Assembly (NCBI RefSeq): GCF_048418805.1
Contig: NC_132788.1
Span: 12,493,001-12,557,000, forward strand
Direction: 5' to 3'
Source of the DNA: Vulpes vulpes
Taxonomy: Eukaryota > Chordata > Mammalia > Carnivora > Canidae
DNA: 64,000 bases
Part shown: positions 13,181 through 24,926 of the stretch, piece after piece
How positions within the stretch are numbered: position 1 is the stretch's first letter
Layout: each line of letters opens with the position of its first letter
Notes under the pieces: model-generated
The model's input: the letters and a program-made list of their open reading frames with translations, nothing else
What the model was told of the DNA's origin: nothing
Database searches by the model: none
Position numbers and translations under genes: made by a program

Positions 13181-14232
13181 TTTCCCTTCCAAGTTTTTAT
13201 TTAAATTCCAATTAGTTAACATGCAGTGTAAATTTAGTTTCAGGTGTACAATTTAGTGAGTCATTACTTCCGTATATCATCTGGTGCTCATCACAATTGT
13301 GTTTCTTAATTCGTATTACCGATTTCATCCCCCCCACTGCCACCCGCCCCTCTGGTAACCATCAGTTTGTTCTCTATAGTTAGGAGTGTTTCTTGGTTTT
13401 TGTAGCTCTTTTTCTCCCCTCTATGTTCATTTATTTTATTTAAATTCCACATATGGGTGAAATAATATGGTATTTGTTTTTCTCTGATTTATTTCCTTCA
13501 GCATACTACTCTCTAGCTTTATCCATGTCGTTGCAAATGGCAATAATTCACTCTTTTTTATTGCTGAATAATATTCCGTTCTCTCTGTGTGTGTGTGTGT
13601 GTGTGTGTGTGAGAGTGTGTGTGTGTACCACATCTTCTTTATCCATTCCTTAGTCACTGGGCATTTGGGCTGTTTCCATAATCTGGCTATTGTTGATAAT
13701 GTTGCTATAAACATTAGGGTGCATATATCCCTTCAAATTAGTGTTTTTGAACCCTTTGGATAAATATCTAGTAGTGCAATTGCCAGATTGCAGGGTAGTT
13801 CTGTTTTTAACTTTTTGAGGAACCTCCCTACTTTTCTGCAGAGTGGCAGTACCAGTTTGCACTCCCATGAACAGTGCAAGAGAGTTCCCCTTTTTCTGCA
13901 TCCTTGCCAACACCTGTTGTCTCCTGTGTTGTTAATTTTAGCCATTCTGACTGGCGTGAGGTAATATCTCATTGTAGTTTTGATTTGTATTTTTCTGATG
14001 ATGAAAGATGTTGAATATATTTTCATGTGTCTGCTGGCCATCTCTATGTCTTCTTTGGAAAAATGTCTATTCATGTCTTCTGCCCATTTCATAACTGGAT
14101 TATTTGTTTTTTGGGTGTTGAGTTTGATAAATTCTTTATAGATTTTGGTTACTGAATCTTATCATATATGTCATTTGCAAATATCTTTTCCCATTTCATA
14201 GGTTGCCTTTATTTTTGTTTATTGTTGCCTCT
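13181..14232 (-). mobile_element. L1 3' part (ORF2 end + 3' UTR)
   Basis: Minus-strand 3' portion of a carnivore-type L1: 3' UTR at about 13181-13440, then the ORF2 C-terminal region up to about 14232. An 11-of-12 TSD (TCTAYTGATTTT) at 13169-13180 and 15022-15033 bounds this piece together with the inverted 14233-15021 piece, so both came from one insertion. Open frames at 13436-13714, 13650-13913 and 13733-14092 are fragments of ORF2 in shifted frames. A (TG)n run interrupts the coding sequence. Confidence 0.88.
13586..13626. repeat. (TG)n microsatellite
   Basis: About 20 TG units with one GAGAG interruption, inside the L1 ORF2 remnant. Confidence 0.95.
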
Positions 14233-15021
14233 AATGTGACATAGCTAATATAATCCACAATGGGGAAAAATTAAGAGCTTTTCATCTATGGTCAGGAGCA
14301 AGACAGAGATGTCCACTCTCAACACTGTTATTTAACATAGTACTGGAAGTCCTAGCTGCAGCAAGCAGAAAACACAGATAAATAAAAGGCATCAAAATTG
14401 TCAAGGAAGAAGTCAAAGCTCTGCTATTTGTAGATGACATGATACTTTATGCAGAAAACTCAAAATGGGATGCCTGGGTGGCTCAGTCAGTTAAGCATCT
14501 GACTCTTGATTTTGGCCCATGTCATAACCTCAGGATCATGAGATGAATCCCCGTATTCAGGCTCCACACTGAGTACAGAGCCTGATCGAAATTCTTTCTC
14601 TCCCTCTCCTTCTGCAAATATCCCCACCTTCCTCATGCTCCCTTTCTTTCTTTCTCTCTCTCTTTCTCTTTCTCTCTCTCAAAAAAAAAAGAGGCTCCAC
14701 AAAAGGATTGCTAGAAATTAAACACAAATTCAGTCAAATTGCAGGATCTGAAATCAACATACAGAAATCTGTTCTATTTCTATACACTTCTACACAACAA
14801 TAATGAAGCAGCAGAATGAGAAATCAAGGAATCAATCCAATTTATGACTTCACCAAAACTTATAAGATATCTAGGAATAAACCTGTCCAAAAAGGTAAAA
14901 ATCTGTACTCTGCAAACTATAAAATGCTGATAAAATAAGTTGAAGATGACACAAAGAAATAGAAAAAAAAATTCCTTGCTCATGCATTGAAAGAACAACT
15001 ACTATTAAAATGTCTATACTA
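14233..15021 (+). mobile_element. Inverted L1 5' part (ORF2 RT region)
   Basis: Plus-strand L1 ORF2 reverse-transcriptase segment, from just before the conserved RQ-G-PLSPLLFN block, through the FVDDM-type catalytic block near 14431-14447, to a point upstream of the sequence found in the - strand piece. The ORF2 sequence between the two pieces (several hundred bases) is missing. Opposite orientation plus loss at the joint is the structure produced by twin priming. A SINE at 14467-14690 was inserted later. Confidence 0.87.
14467..14690 (+). mobile_element. Older CAN-SINE, + strand
   Basis: Head GGGATGCCTGGGTGGCTCAG, tRNA-like region, long CT-rich segment with TTTC runs and a 10-A tail. It splits the inverted L1 piece. 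Confidence 0.92.
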
Positions 15022-15296
15022 TCTACTGATTTTAAAGCCAGGACATGGGTGTATTAAAAGGCACTCAGAGGATATTCTGTATTCCAGACCCCCATTATTT
15101 AGTAATAATACAATTTCCTGTTAATAATCAGGATCAATTATCCCAGAAAGTAGAGCAACTCTTAAATCATGATCATGGAAGCTTAAAGTGCCCAGATGTC
15201 AATCTTAACTTTCAGTTTAATTGAATCATTTCTATGCCCCCTGGTATAAGTATTCATCTTTTGGGAGCTCTAGACTTTGTGATATACATTAACCTA

Positions 15297-15465
15297 TGTT
15301 ATAGTCACTGGTCACATGGGAAGGTTTATATTAAATTTAAATTACTTTAAATGAAATACACTTTAAAATTTATTACTGCAGTTGCAGTAGCCATATCTCA
15401 AGATTTCAATGTGGCTCATGTCTACCATATTGGACTACACAGATATGGAACTGCCACTAGATAGT
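15297..15465. mobile_element. hAT-Charlie MITE, MER58-like
   Basis: Contains GTCACTGGTCACATGGGAAG, an ATTAAATTTAAATTA tract, and TGGCTCATGTCTACCATATT followed by GGACTACACAGATATGGAA. This is the order of MER58-type nonautonomous hAT elements. It lies inside the ERVL remnant. Confidence 0.7.
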
Positions 15466-17540
15466 CTAGAGACCAGTAGAATCTAAAATTTTGTTGACAG
15501 AAGCAAAAAATTTTGCTAGAGGAGTACAAGAGCTAATGGTGAGAAGAGTCCCCATTTCCACTCACTGATCCCTGTACCAATGAATTTTGACTAGAAAAAG
15601 CAGTACTACATAGAAGTTGCTAAGTTTACAGCATACACTGCATCCTGGAGGACCTTATTTCAGATGTTCTTACCCAATTAAAACCATAATTGAGTGTTCA
15701 AAAAGCCATTCCACCATGCTATCAGTAAAGCTGCTTCAGGATGGTGGGGGAGATGGTAAGAGACGGTGTCCCAGATCAGAAAAGACCCATGTTGAATACC
15801 ATGATATTGAATAAAGTTTTCTATAAATCCTTGAATGAAAGTTTTGGCAAATGACTTACAGGCAAAAAGGGGACAATCCATAATCAGAGTAAATGTTTAT
15901 TCTAGTGAGAACAAAGTGCTGCTCCTTCTATTATAGAATGATCCAATGTAATCAACCTGTACCAGTTTGCTGAATGATGTTCTCAGGAAATGGGGGACAC
16001 GGTGCAATACTGGGGAGTCAGCATTAGATCTACTGGTGGCAGTTGATCAGTCATCAGCTCTTTAGCCAAAATTGCATTGGTGATGGCAGTATACGTTTCT
16101 AAGCCTGTGTGCAAAGTTTATCCCTAAAATCATAGCCATTTTGTTCATGGATCTATTGGACAAGGGCAACAGTGTCTGGGGGCAATATGACTGACTGGCC
16201 TCCATTGAGTGGGTCTTCTTGTCTAGATGATGATTAAAATCCTCCTGTTTGAGGTTACTCTTTGTAAGTGTTCATATGAAGAACAAATATCTTCACAATC
16301 CATCATCCCCAATAACAGAACCCATATTCCAATTATATTCCTTTAAAATCTTCCACCATTCATCAAATCATTAGTTGCTCTCCATTTAGTAGTATAGATT
16401 CGTATCTCTAGTCATTTCTTTCTCCTGCAGGCAATCAAACGACCGGGTGGATAGTGCAAAGCTTTGCCTATGGGAGGATTTTCCTTCATCACCATTCTCC
16501 AGGGCCACTCCAGAGTAGGCCTATATCAATGCCCTCATCTCTAAAAGAAGCCATTGTTTTCTTAGTCTACTGGGTATAGGGAGATCTCCATATTGTTATG
16601 AGGGAAGATTGAGAAGGGGGTGGGGTAGTTTATGTAGTTTGAATATGGCCTGTGGCATATGGGCCAATTGCTCAATTAAGCTGCATCTTGTACGTACCAC
16701 TACCACTTGACAATGAAGTGTTGTTGTGCTGCCCAACTTTATGGTTTGAGGGTCAGATGACACCTACCTCATAATGAGCAGCTAAGGTCTTATGATAATC
16801 TGGTGGTCTATGATCAAGCGTTCATTTGTTGCTTGACCCCAGTAGTAAGCCTGAAGCTGTTTCTCAAAATGATAATAGTAGTGTACAGAGGATGACACAG
16901 TTTAGATCCAAAATTTTAAATGTTTACTATTTGATCTAATTATAGGGTCTTGCCAAGGTCTCTGTAAATTATTCCAATGTGCCATAAACGTGTCAAGCAT
17001 CATCAGACCATGCAAGGTCATATCCAAGGGGTAGGGAAACTGAAGAATTCTTCTTTTTTTTTTTCTGGATCCTACTCAGATTTAGCAAATTATCAAGCTA
17101 CTCAATAAATTGGTCAAAGTAGAATGCCCAAATGAGGTTTATAGTTCTGCAAATTCTAAAGTGGCACACTAAGCATTTGTGGTTCTTTTTTTTTATTATT
17201 ATTACACAATGGGAAGAAGCAGATGCAGCAATTAGTCTTTTATTTTACAAGGAATGTTTCAATATGCCTCAGACCGACTTTATCCCTAAAAATTCCATTG
17301 AGGTGAAAGGTCTCTAAATATTTGTGGGATTTCTTTCCCTTTCCTCTTTCATGCATGTATTCTACAAAATGTCTAGAGGACTTGCTGCTTCCTGCTCATC
17401 TGGTCTAATCAGCATGGTATCATAAATAAATAAATTATAAATGTAATAGGTTGTCAATATAATGATACCTATGGAATGAGATGACATATAAGTCCCTGTA
17501 GACTATATGATAGCATAGAGCTGGACATTTTCTTCTCTCT

Positions 17541-17714
17541 CTTTTTAAAGAATTTATTTATTCATGAAAGACACAGAGAGGGAGGCAGAGACAGAGGAAG
17601 AGGGAGAAACAGGCTCCCTATTGAGAGCCTGTTGCAGGACTCAATCTCAGGGCCCCGGGATCATGACCTGAGCCAAAGGCAGATGCTCAACCACTGAGCC
17701 ACCCAGGTACCCCT
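17541..17714 (-). mobile_element. SINEC (CAN-SINE), - strand
   Basis: Minus-strand SINE with head GGGGTACCTGGGTGGCTCAG at the right edge and the AAATAAATTCTTTAAA-type tail at the left. No clean TSD seen; ends approximate. Confidence 0.9.
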
Positions 17715-18010
17715 AGGTTTTGTATTTAATAAATTTAATATGGTTTTGTATTACTGGCCCTAGCAGAGGAAAGTCAATTATTTCTGATAATCTTTACTGA
17801 TAGGTAGGGGGTAGGGGACAGGAGAGAGAGAGAAAGGAAAGAGATGGGGACAGAGAGATTAAGAGAAGGAAACAGATAGACAGATGCTGTCTGATTGGTC
17901 AGATGCTGGTACTGTGTTGATTTGTTCTAGTACTGATGCTACATCTGGACTGGCAGCTGCAATTGGATTTCCCTGCTCGATTAAGTTTACACTAAAACAC
18001 TACCATCTTC

Positions 18011-18052
18011 TTTTTTTTTTTTAAAGATTTTATTTATTTATTCATGAGAGAT

Positions 18053-18098
<46 letters not shown>

Positions 18099-18228
18099 GG
18101 CAGAGACACAGGCAGAGGGAGAAGCAGGCTCCATGCAAGGAGCCGGACGTGGGACTTGATGCCAGGACTCCAGGATCATGCCCTGGGCTGAAGGCAGGCG
18201 CCAAACTGCTGAACCACCCAGGCATCCC
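18011..18228 (-). mobile_element. SINEC (CAN-SINE), - strand
   Basis: Complete SINE with a pure (GA)n stretch at about 18063-18095. TSD AACACTACCA at 17996-18005 and 18229-18238. Long open frames on both strands (18034-18334) are only the GA/CT-rich SINE body. Confidence 0.95.
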
Positions 18229-18629
18229 AACACTACCACTTCTAGGTTCCATCTGTCTTCTGCTCAGGTCAAGTAGCGAAGTCCAAGGAAAATGTGGTGG
18301 GATCATCACACCATACCTTTCAAAACTTTGTTGATAGAAATTATCTCTGAAAACCCTCCAAGAATATGTTGTTTTGTTTTATATTTTGGTAAATAGAGGC
18401 AGTTCTTCTACAAGTTTTCATCTGAACTTTTCTACTGTATTTGCTAAGGAGTTACTCAAGTACTTGGCTCTTGCCTGCAAAGAAGCTAATGGAGGAGGTC
18501 TGCTGGCAGCAGAAGGATCTGAATGTCTGATTGCTGTCCTCGTGCCTGTGCCCCGGGCTGGCTTCAGAGTGTAAGAAATATGACCATTGCTTTACTTTGC
18601 CTTCTAAGTATCATCTCAAAATGATGAAG

Positions 18630-19790
18630 ATATTTTATTCTATTTTATTTTACTGAAGATTTATTGTTCATTATTCAAATTCAGATCTACAATCTACCTG
18701 GAATGGATTTTTATATGTGGTCTAAGATAAGCACCAAAATGCATACTTTTCCCATATTGATTCTCATTTGATTGAGCATCATGTTTTAGAAAGAACAACC
18801 TTTCCTCAATTGAATTACTCTGTCACATGGGTGATAAAACAGGCAACTGTACATAGAGTGGAATAGAATAGAATTTTTGTACTTTAATAGGAAGTCATGA
18901 TGTTTGGTAATGGAAGTCCTCTAAAATTTTTGTCTTCACTAGTTTGCTCTTTTGCCTTTCCATATATATTTTAGAATTCATTTGCCAATTTTGGTCAAGG
19001 CTTTGGTTGGGGTGCATTGAATGTAGGAAATGATCTGTTGAGAATCAACATTTTGAAGTATTGAGACTTCCAATCTATGAACATGATGTATTCCTCTATT
19101 TTTTAAAGTCTTCTCTAATTTCTTTATTTTTAATTTTTTGGTCCAGAAGTAACGTGCAGGTTGCTAGTTTAATTTATTGTTAGGTGTTTGATGTTTTTGA
19201 TGCTATAGGAGGAAATAGTTCCTTTTTAAGAATCTTTAATAGTTTTGTTACTATGTAGGAACTATATACGATCTTTCACCCCATAATTTTCTCCAATTAA
19301 TTATTAATTACATTTACTAAATGTTCTTGTTCTCAATTATGCTAGATGAAAATAATGATCCTTCAATTTCTCCTTTTCTGATTTTGATAGCGTGTGTTTT
19401 TTTAAAAAAAAAAAACCTTCCTTTTTGAATTGTCTAGGATCTCCAGTACATTTTTTACTAAATGTAATAATAATGGACAGTCTTGTCTCATTTGTAGTGT
19501 TAGCTGTATGTTGCTGTTGTTTTGTGTTTTATCAGATTGAGAACATTTCTGTCTATTTTTTTTGTTTTATAAATTTTTAAAAATCAATAGGCATTGATTG
19601 CTTTTTCTGCAAATATATAGATGACAGTATGATCTTTATTTTTCTGATGATATAATGAATCATGTAGATCAATTTTAGAACATTAACTAATCTTGCATTT
19701 CCTGAATAAACCTAATTTTTCTAATACATTATCTTGTATGTGATTGCTATCATTTAGTTTGTTATGCATATATTTGCATTTATGCTCATG
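18630..19790 (-). mobile_element. Old L1 (L1M) ORF2 fragment, - strand
   Basis: On + the sequence follows the reverse complement of L1M ORF2: the CATATATATTTTAGAATTCA block, GAGACTTCCAATCTATGAAC, a GGACAGTCTTGTCTCATTTG block near 19476, and TTGCATTTCCTGAATAAACC near 19694. No frame survives. Confidence 0.75.
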
Positions 19791-19814
19791 AGATTGCTCT
19801 TATGTTCTGATCCC

Positions 19815-19945
19815 TGCACTAAAGATTTGGAAACTGAGGTATAGAGACTTTAAATAAATGATTAAAGCTAAACAGACAGTGATTCAGAGTAAGGGAATTT
19901 GATTCAAGAATATAGTTCCATACATTAAATTTTTAAATAACAGTT
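19815..19945 (-). mobile_element. MIR SINE fragment, - strand
   Basis: GATTTGGAAACTGAGGTATA followed by a TTAAATAAATGATTAAAGCT block matches the reverse complement of the MIR core. Short and diverged. Confidence 0.5.
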
Positions 19946-20061
19946 GCTGATTATAATGTTTTCAGAAAATGATATGAAATGATGGTGTTGCTCTGTGAAG
20001 TCTTGTATATTAAAAATTATGAATTTGCATTTTTCTAGAAATTATAGCACTTTGGGAAGTG

Positions 20062-20524
20062 TGACAGTTAATTCTATGTGTAACATGGCTGGGCTACATG
20101 ATGTCCAGAAAACTAGTAAAACATTGTTTCTGAGTATGTCTGTGATGGTTTTTCGAGAAGAGATTAGCACTTAACTTGAACTGTGAAAGAAGATAATCGT
20201 CACTAAGGCAAATGGTTGTTATCTGGTGATGATGGGCCTGAGTAGAGAAAAATGACAGAGAAAGAATGAATATGCTCTCTTTGCTTGAGCTGAGACATCC
20301 CTCTTCTCTTGTCCTCAGATATGTGTGCTCTTGGTTATTGGCCCTTGAGACTCACCTAAATTATACCACTGGCTCGCCCAGTGTTTCAGCTCAGAGACAG
20401 GAGATCATGAAACTTCTTGGTCTCCACAATCACATAACCTTATTTCTATAATAAATTCCTTTATCTCTAAAACAATATTATATATTATCTTGGTTCCATT
20501 TTTTCCAGACGACCCAGACCAGTA
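20062..20524 (+). mobile_element. MLT2-type ERVL solo LTR
   Basis: Starts TGACAGTTAATTCTATGTGT and continues with the MLT2 order: GGGCTACATGATGTCCAGAA, AAGAGATTAGCACTT, a TTGAGCTGAGACATCCCTCT block, CTCCACAATCACATAACC, ATAATAAATTCC (polyadenylation region), and an end near CCAGACGACCCAGACCAGTA. About 460 bp and diverged. Its strand is opposite to the ERVL pol at 15-18.5 kb, so the two are not one provirus. Confidence 0.82.
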
Positions 20525-20574
20525 TTAGCAAATCTTTTGTTTTTGGTTTTTTTCCACACAGTGGTAATGCATTT

Positions 20575-21160
20575 TTACTATGGCTTTCAAAACCCTAAAT
20601 AATCTATCTTCCTCCTTTTTTAAAAACATTTCATTTCTTTCACATGCACACACATTATTATTCTTCAGCCACACTGACCACTTGACATTTTTTGAACATG
20701 CCAAAGCCAAGTGCATTCCTGTGTTCCTGTCATTGCATGGGCCATTGCCTCTGCCTAGAATCTTCTCCCTATAGACATCTGCATGGCTCATGTTCATTTC
20801 CTTCACTTCTCTGCAGAAATGGCATCTCATTATAAAGGACTTTCCTGAGTTATGCCACTTTCTTAAGTAGATTATCAGCAGTGATACTCAGAACCACACT
20901 CCTTCCTTCCCTGTTCATCCACAAACTAGTCCTCTTTACTAGTTCCCTCTACTTGTGACTAGCCTCCACAGCTCGTATCTACACCCAATATTTTACATTC
21001 ATTTCTCTAACTTCTCCAAGATAATCTTAACTCTTTAACAAGAAGGGTTTTATTCTGGATCTATTTCTAGAGCCCAGATGAGTATCTGATATATTATAGC
21101 TCCCTTCCCTTTTTTAAAACAGATGTTTACTATGTGAATGAACAAATAAATGGATGAAGG
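20575..21160 (+). mobile_element. L2 LINE 3' fragment
   Basis: TTCAGCCACACTGACCACTT, TGAACATGCCAAAGCCAAGT, GGGCCATTGCCTCTGCCTAG and AGAGCCCAGATGAGTATCTG follow the L2 3'-end order, ending in a TGTGAATGAACAAATAAATG tail. Confidence 0.8.
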
Positions 21161-22095
21161 AATTTCAAAGTGTCGAAAGTTACCTAATTTCTCAGAAAGT
21201 CTCCTAATTTTTTTTTCCTGTGAATCTAACCCTGAAGAAAGACAAGCGTAGGGCCTTCATGATTACCTTCTTTTTATAGCAATGATTCAGAAGGTGTTGA
21301 TAGATATTTAACACATCTTTCAGTCGCCTCCTGACTATGCCCAAGGTAACTTAGAGGTGGGAGCATTCATCATTTGCCATATGATAAGCTTCTGTTGTTT
21401 GCTTGTGGTGCAAGGAGTTCATAATGCCCACTTTATATGCAATATGCTTGAAAAATGAAAGATTATTGTTGATATTAAAGTAAGATATGCAATATCGTAT
21501 GTAATTCATTTCCCTCAATGTATGCCCTTTAGCTATATTTAACCCTGTCCTTCACATCTAGTCCTGAGATAAATGTAAAAGTGGGGTTCTGTATATAAAT
21601 GGTGCATCTATCTACCAAATTGATTTCTGGGGCCAAAGAAATAATTGTAATTTATGAGATACACTTGTGATGGTCATGAATGTTAAGCAGAGTAGATAGG
21701 TCTGGGTGACGTGACTTTGATTTTTAATTATAGGTCAACTCAGCTTAATTCCATAATGTGACACTTCACCCTTCTTTCTTTAAACTGAAAGCTAAAAGTG
21801 CAAATGAACTAACCTTTGAATGTCAACCTGAGTTCCAGCAGCTAAATATGCAACTCTGAGCCAGTAACTCGAACTCCTGGGCCCTCAGTTTTCCTAGCTT
21901 GACCCACATAATTTCTAATGTCCGTCCTTAAATTGGCAAAAATGTAATGGCTCTGTATCATCATTTATTAAGGGAACTAGTTTGGGAATTAGAAAGAAGT
22001 TAGGTGAGAAGCGTTTTAGTTCTAAGTCTAATACATAGCTTTCTGATAAAGAGAGAGGGAGGAAGAAAGGGTAAGGAGAAAGAAAATTCTATATC
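21161..22095. other. Intergenic sequence
   Basis: No gene or repeat recognised. Confidence 0.45.
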
Positions 22096-22110
22096 AGAAA
22101 TCCTTTTATT

Positions 22111-22292
22111 GAGGATCCTTGGGTGACTCAGTGGTTTAGTGCATGCCTTCGGCCCAGGGCATGATCCTGGAGTCCCGGGATTGAGTCCCATATCGGGCTC
22201 CCTGCATGGATGGAGCCTGCTTCTCCCTCTGCCTGTGTCTCTGCCTCTCTCTCTCTGTGTCTCTCGTGAATAAATAAATAAAATATTAAAAA
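22111..22292 (+). mobile_element. SINEC (CAN-SINE), + strand
   Basis: Full SINE with an AATAAATAAATAAAATATT tail and a perfect 15-bp TSD, AGAAATCCTTTTATT, at 22096-22110 and 22293-22307. It was inserted at the edge of the older SINE at 22308-22519. Confidence 0.96.
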
Positions 22293-22307
22293 AGAAATCC
22301 TTTTATT

Positions 22308-22519
22308 TTTTTAATTATTTTTTAAAATTATTCATTTATCTGAGAGAGAGAGTGAGAGAGGGAGGCAAGCACAAGGGGGAGAAAGAGGGAGAGAGAATCT
22401 GAAGCAAACTCCACGCTGAACACAGAGCTCGACAACGGGCTCTATTCCATGACTGTGAGATCAGGACCTGAGCCAAAACCAAGAGTGGGTTACTCAACAG
22501 TGAAGCACCCAGGCACCCC
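22308..22519 (-). mobile_element. Older CAN-SINE, - strand
   Basis: Minus-strand, more diverged SINE with head GGGGTGCCTGGGTGCTTCAC. Its TSD is ATCAGAAATC(C)TTT, at about 22094-22107 and 22521-22533. The left copy is the site the younger SINE used. Confidence 0.9.
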
Positions 22520-22779
22520 CATCAGAAATCTTTAAAAAAAATACAACCCAGTTTTAAAAACACAACCCTAGTTTGCCAGACCTTAGACCCTGCCTACTTG
22601 GGAGGGTGGATGAAGTCAGAGTCACAGAGTACCCAAGTTTTATTGGAGCTTTCCTTTGATTCCTGAATCTGTCTTCTTGAACACCATTCTTCTCAGCATG
22701 AAGATGTTTCTTAGAAGCCTTAGGGATTGTGCTTAGCTTTGAGGAAGGGAGTTGGGGGAAGCCTGAGGGAAAGAAGTTT

Positions 22780-22970
22780 CAGTGATCTCAACAATAAGAG
22801 TAAAGTTACTATTACCTGATAGAATTTGGTGCACGGAAGATATGATATGGTTTGATCTTAAAGAATGGGATGGGGGGAGGTAACAAAAGATTAGAAAGTG
22901 AGGTGAGGCTAGATCAAGCAGGGGTCTGTAGGAGAGCTATTTTAGCTTTTTTTGTGTGATACTTCTGCTC
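22780..22970 (-). mobile_element. Possible L2 fragment, - strand
   Basis: GAAAGTGAGGTGAGGCTAGA followed by a CAAGCAGGGGTCTGTAGGAG block resembles the antisense L2 ORF2 end. Short and diverged. Confidence 0.4.
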
Positions 22971-23666
22971 ACCATAAGTCTAGGTAGGGCTGAGGTCGAA
23001 GGAAAATTTGAGTGCCAGGTGTATTAAGATAGATCCTTCTCCCACTGCCAAAGATCTCCTTACTAATTCAGGTTCATCCTGGGTGGTTTCCTTCTTACCT
23101 AAGTGTAAGAGGCCTCCCAGAAAGTTTTAGATCTTTCACAGATTTCTTGGCGACTGGCCCTGCTAACTCATCAGGTATGCCCAGTCATGTCAGAAGCAGA
23201 TATTAGGTATAAGGCGGAAAAACCTGTACTGAGACTACATCATAATATAATATCATAATCAAACTTTGTGATGCCTTCAGGAATCTAGAAACTTAAATGC
23301 TAAATGCACTTTAACTTTTAATTGGAGGTTAAAGACGATTTTTACATAAGGTTACCGCTTGTATCTCTCATCAAAAGCGGATTTTTCATTAGGTCTTCTG
23401 CTATCTGCTTGCTGAATCACTGATCCTCGCCCATCCCACAGTTCTAACACACAGATGAAGCCAATCCTCCTCTTGAGATAGATCTCCTTATTAGTAGACC
23501 ATGCTGGTACCTACCATTGACATGATTTGCAAAATATCTGACACAATGATAGGCAAACCCTTTCAGGAGGGCTGACAGAGAAGTAGCCAGCCTAACTGGA
23601 AGCTGATATTTAAAACGATGATATAGAATTTTCTGTATCACCTTAAAAGGTTCACTGACTTTATGC

Positions 23667-23700
23667 AAATATGCCGAGGGTGCTTTCCCTCGGCATATTT
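23667..23700. other. Perfect 14-bp inverted repeat (hairpin)
   Basis: Arm AAATATGCCGAGGG at 23667-23680, loop TGCTTT, arm CCCTCGGCATATTT at 23687-23700. The arms are exact complements. The bases just left, ATGCAAAT (23663-23670), are an exact POU octamer overlapping the stem edge. No T or A run follows to suggest a tail, and no repeat family is recognised. Confidence 0.85.
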
Positions 23701-24241
23701 CCCATTGCTTTCCCATTAGAGAAGATGACCAAATATATTCTCATATTACATATGTGTGGCAAGGCGAGTTGGTAAGGAAGGCCTAACAAAATATTTGTTT
23801 CAGCCACAATGATGAAAACAAATGCCTGCAAGTTGGGAAATGTCCACCAGTGAAACCAATCATTTTAATCAAAGTGAGTATGTACTGCTGAAGTTGTGTC
23901 CCAACATAAAACGTTCATTTGTGGAAACTGCTTTATTTAGCAATGCTCTCAAAGCTCGATGAGGAAGCAAAAGGACGAACAAACTGAAGTGTAGTATTAA
24001 TTTCTTTGCAAAATACTTTATGTAACTGAACTATTTTGTGGGTCGACTTAAGTGTTTTTTTTTGTTTGTTTATGAACATTGATTTAATGACAGTGCTCTT
24101 GAAATTATATGTCTGGAGAATGTTACAATAGTCCCACAAAGAAGTTTGTTTCTGGGGGAGGATAGAGCCTGGCTCTCTTGAGTAGCAGTTGGGAGTCGGG
24201 GGCTCCTTTGTGTGCATGTGATTGTGCTCTCTGTTGTTGTT

Positions 24242-24260
24242 GGTTTTTTTTTTTTTTTTT
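24242..24260. repeat. Poly-T tract
   Basis: A run of about 19 T with no recognisable SINE body attached. Confidence 0.8.
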
Positions 24261-24926
24261 GGTGAGGGGTGGGCTAAGAGAAAACCAATTTTAACTAAAA
24301 AGATGCGCACAGCTGATTAAAGTTTACTAAAGAAAAAAACCTACATTTTTAAGCTATCTTTCAAAATCAGTCCTCTGTTCTGAATTATCCATTAGCTTGC
24401 AGAGATTCAGGTTCACCTCCTTATTATTAAAATATGTATTCACAAGCCTTTCACAGTTGTGCTGTTCTAGTAACAAATACCTTCTATTTTTCTAGGACAT
24501 AATTTCACTTTGTTTAAACGGGAATTCTGGATTCAAGTAGTTTTTGGTTTTATCTTTAATGGGAAATAATTCATTTGCTGATTTTTTTCTCCTTAATTAA
24601 ATGATTTCAGGCACATTATTTCAGGGCCTTTGTTGATAAACTCCTATTGGGTTAGCATTGAATTTATTTATTTCTAAGATTTGATTCTGTGGATGTTTGA
24701 GATGAACTCGTTAACACCTAAATTTTCTGTGAAAACAGCAAGCTCTTTAATCACAGAGTTTGGAGTAAGACCAGGGGGAATGGTGATATCTGCTTTCCAG
24801 CCCAATTATTTGGCGAAAAGAGCCAGTAAGGACCCTTTGACTTTTGCCATTTTGCCACACACCATCTAACAGAGTTATTAATCAAGAGATGTACGTTATT
24901 ATGTAGGATCTCTTAGCTCAGATAAA

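Larger units (their letters stand above)
15034..18480 (-). mobile_element. Degenerate ERVL-class internal (pol) region
   Basis: Across about 3.4 kb the - strand follows the order of an endogenous retrovirus-L pol region: integrase/RNase H-like sequence at lower coordinates and reverse-transcriptase-like sequence toward 17.1-18.4 kb. The RT active-site region near 17.40-17.46 kb is broken by a short AT-rich insertion, and stops and frameshifts occur throughout, so nothing is coding. I see no gag, no env and no flanking LTR. It contains a MER58-like fragment (15297-15465) and SINEs at 17541-17714 and 18011-18228, with ERVL sequence resuming after each. Assignment rests on recognising blocks by eye; ERVL versus MLT-int is not resolved. 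Confidence 0.75.
22534..24916. other. Mostly unique sequence
   Basis: Apart from a likely L2 fragment (22780-22970), a hairpin (23667-23700) and a T run (24242-24260), I recognise nothing. A 90-residue open frame (23444-23716, -) and a 125-residue one (23933-24310, -) have no recognisable domain. Confidence 0.45.

Noticed and set aside
15034..20524. ERVL pol and MLT2 LTR as one provirus
   Set aside because: They lie on opposite strands and are separated by an L1M fragment and unrecognised sequence.
23444..23716. 90-residue open frame on - strand over the hairpin
   Set aside because: No recognisable domain, no splice or promoter context, and a length expected by chance.
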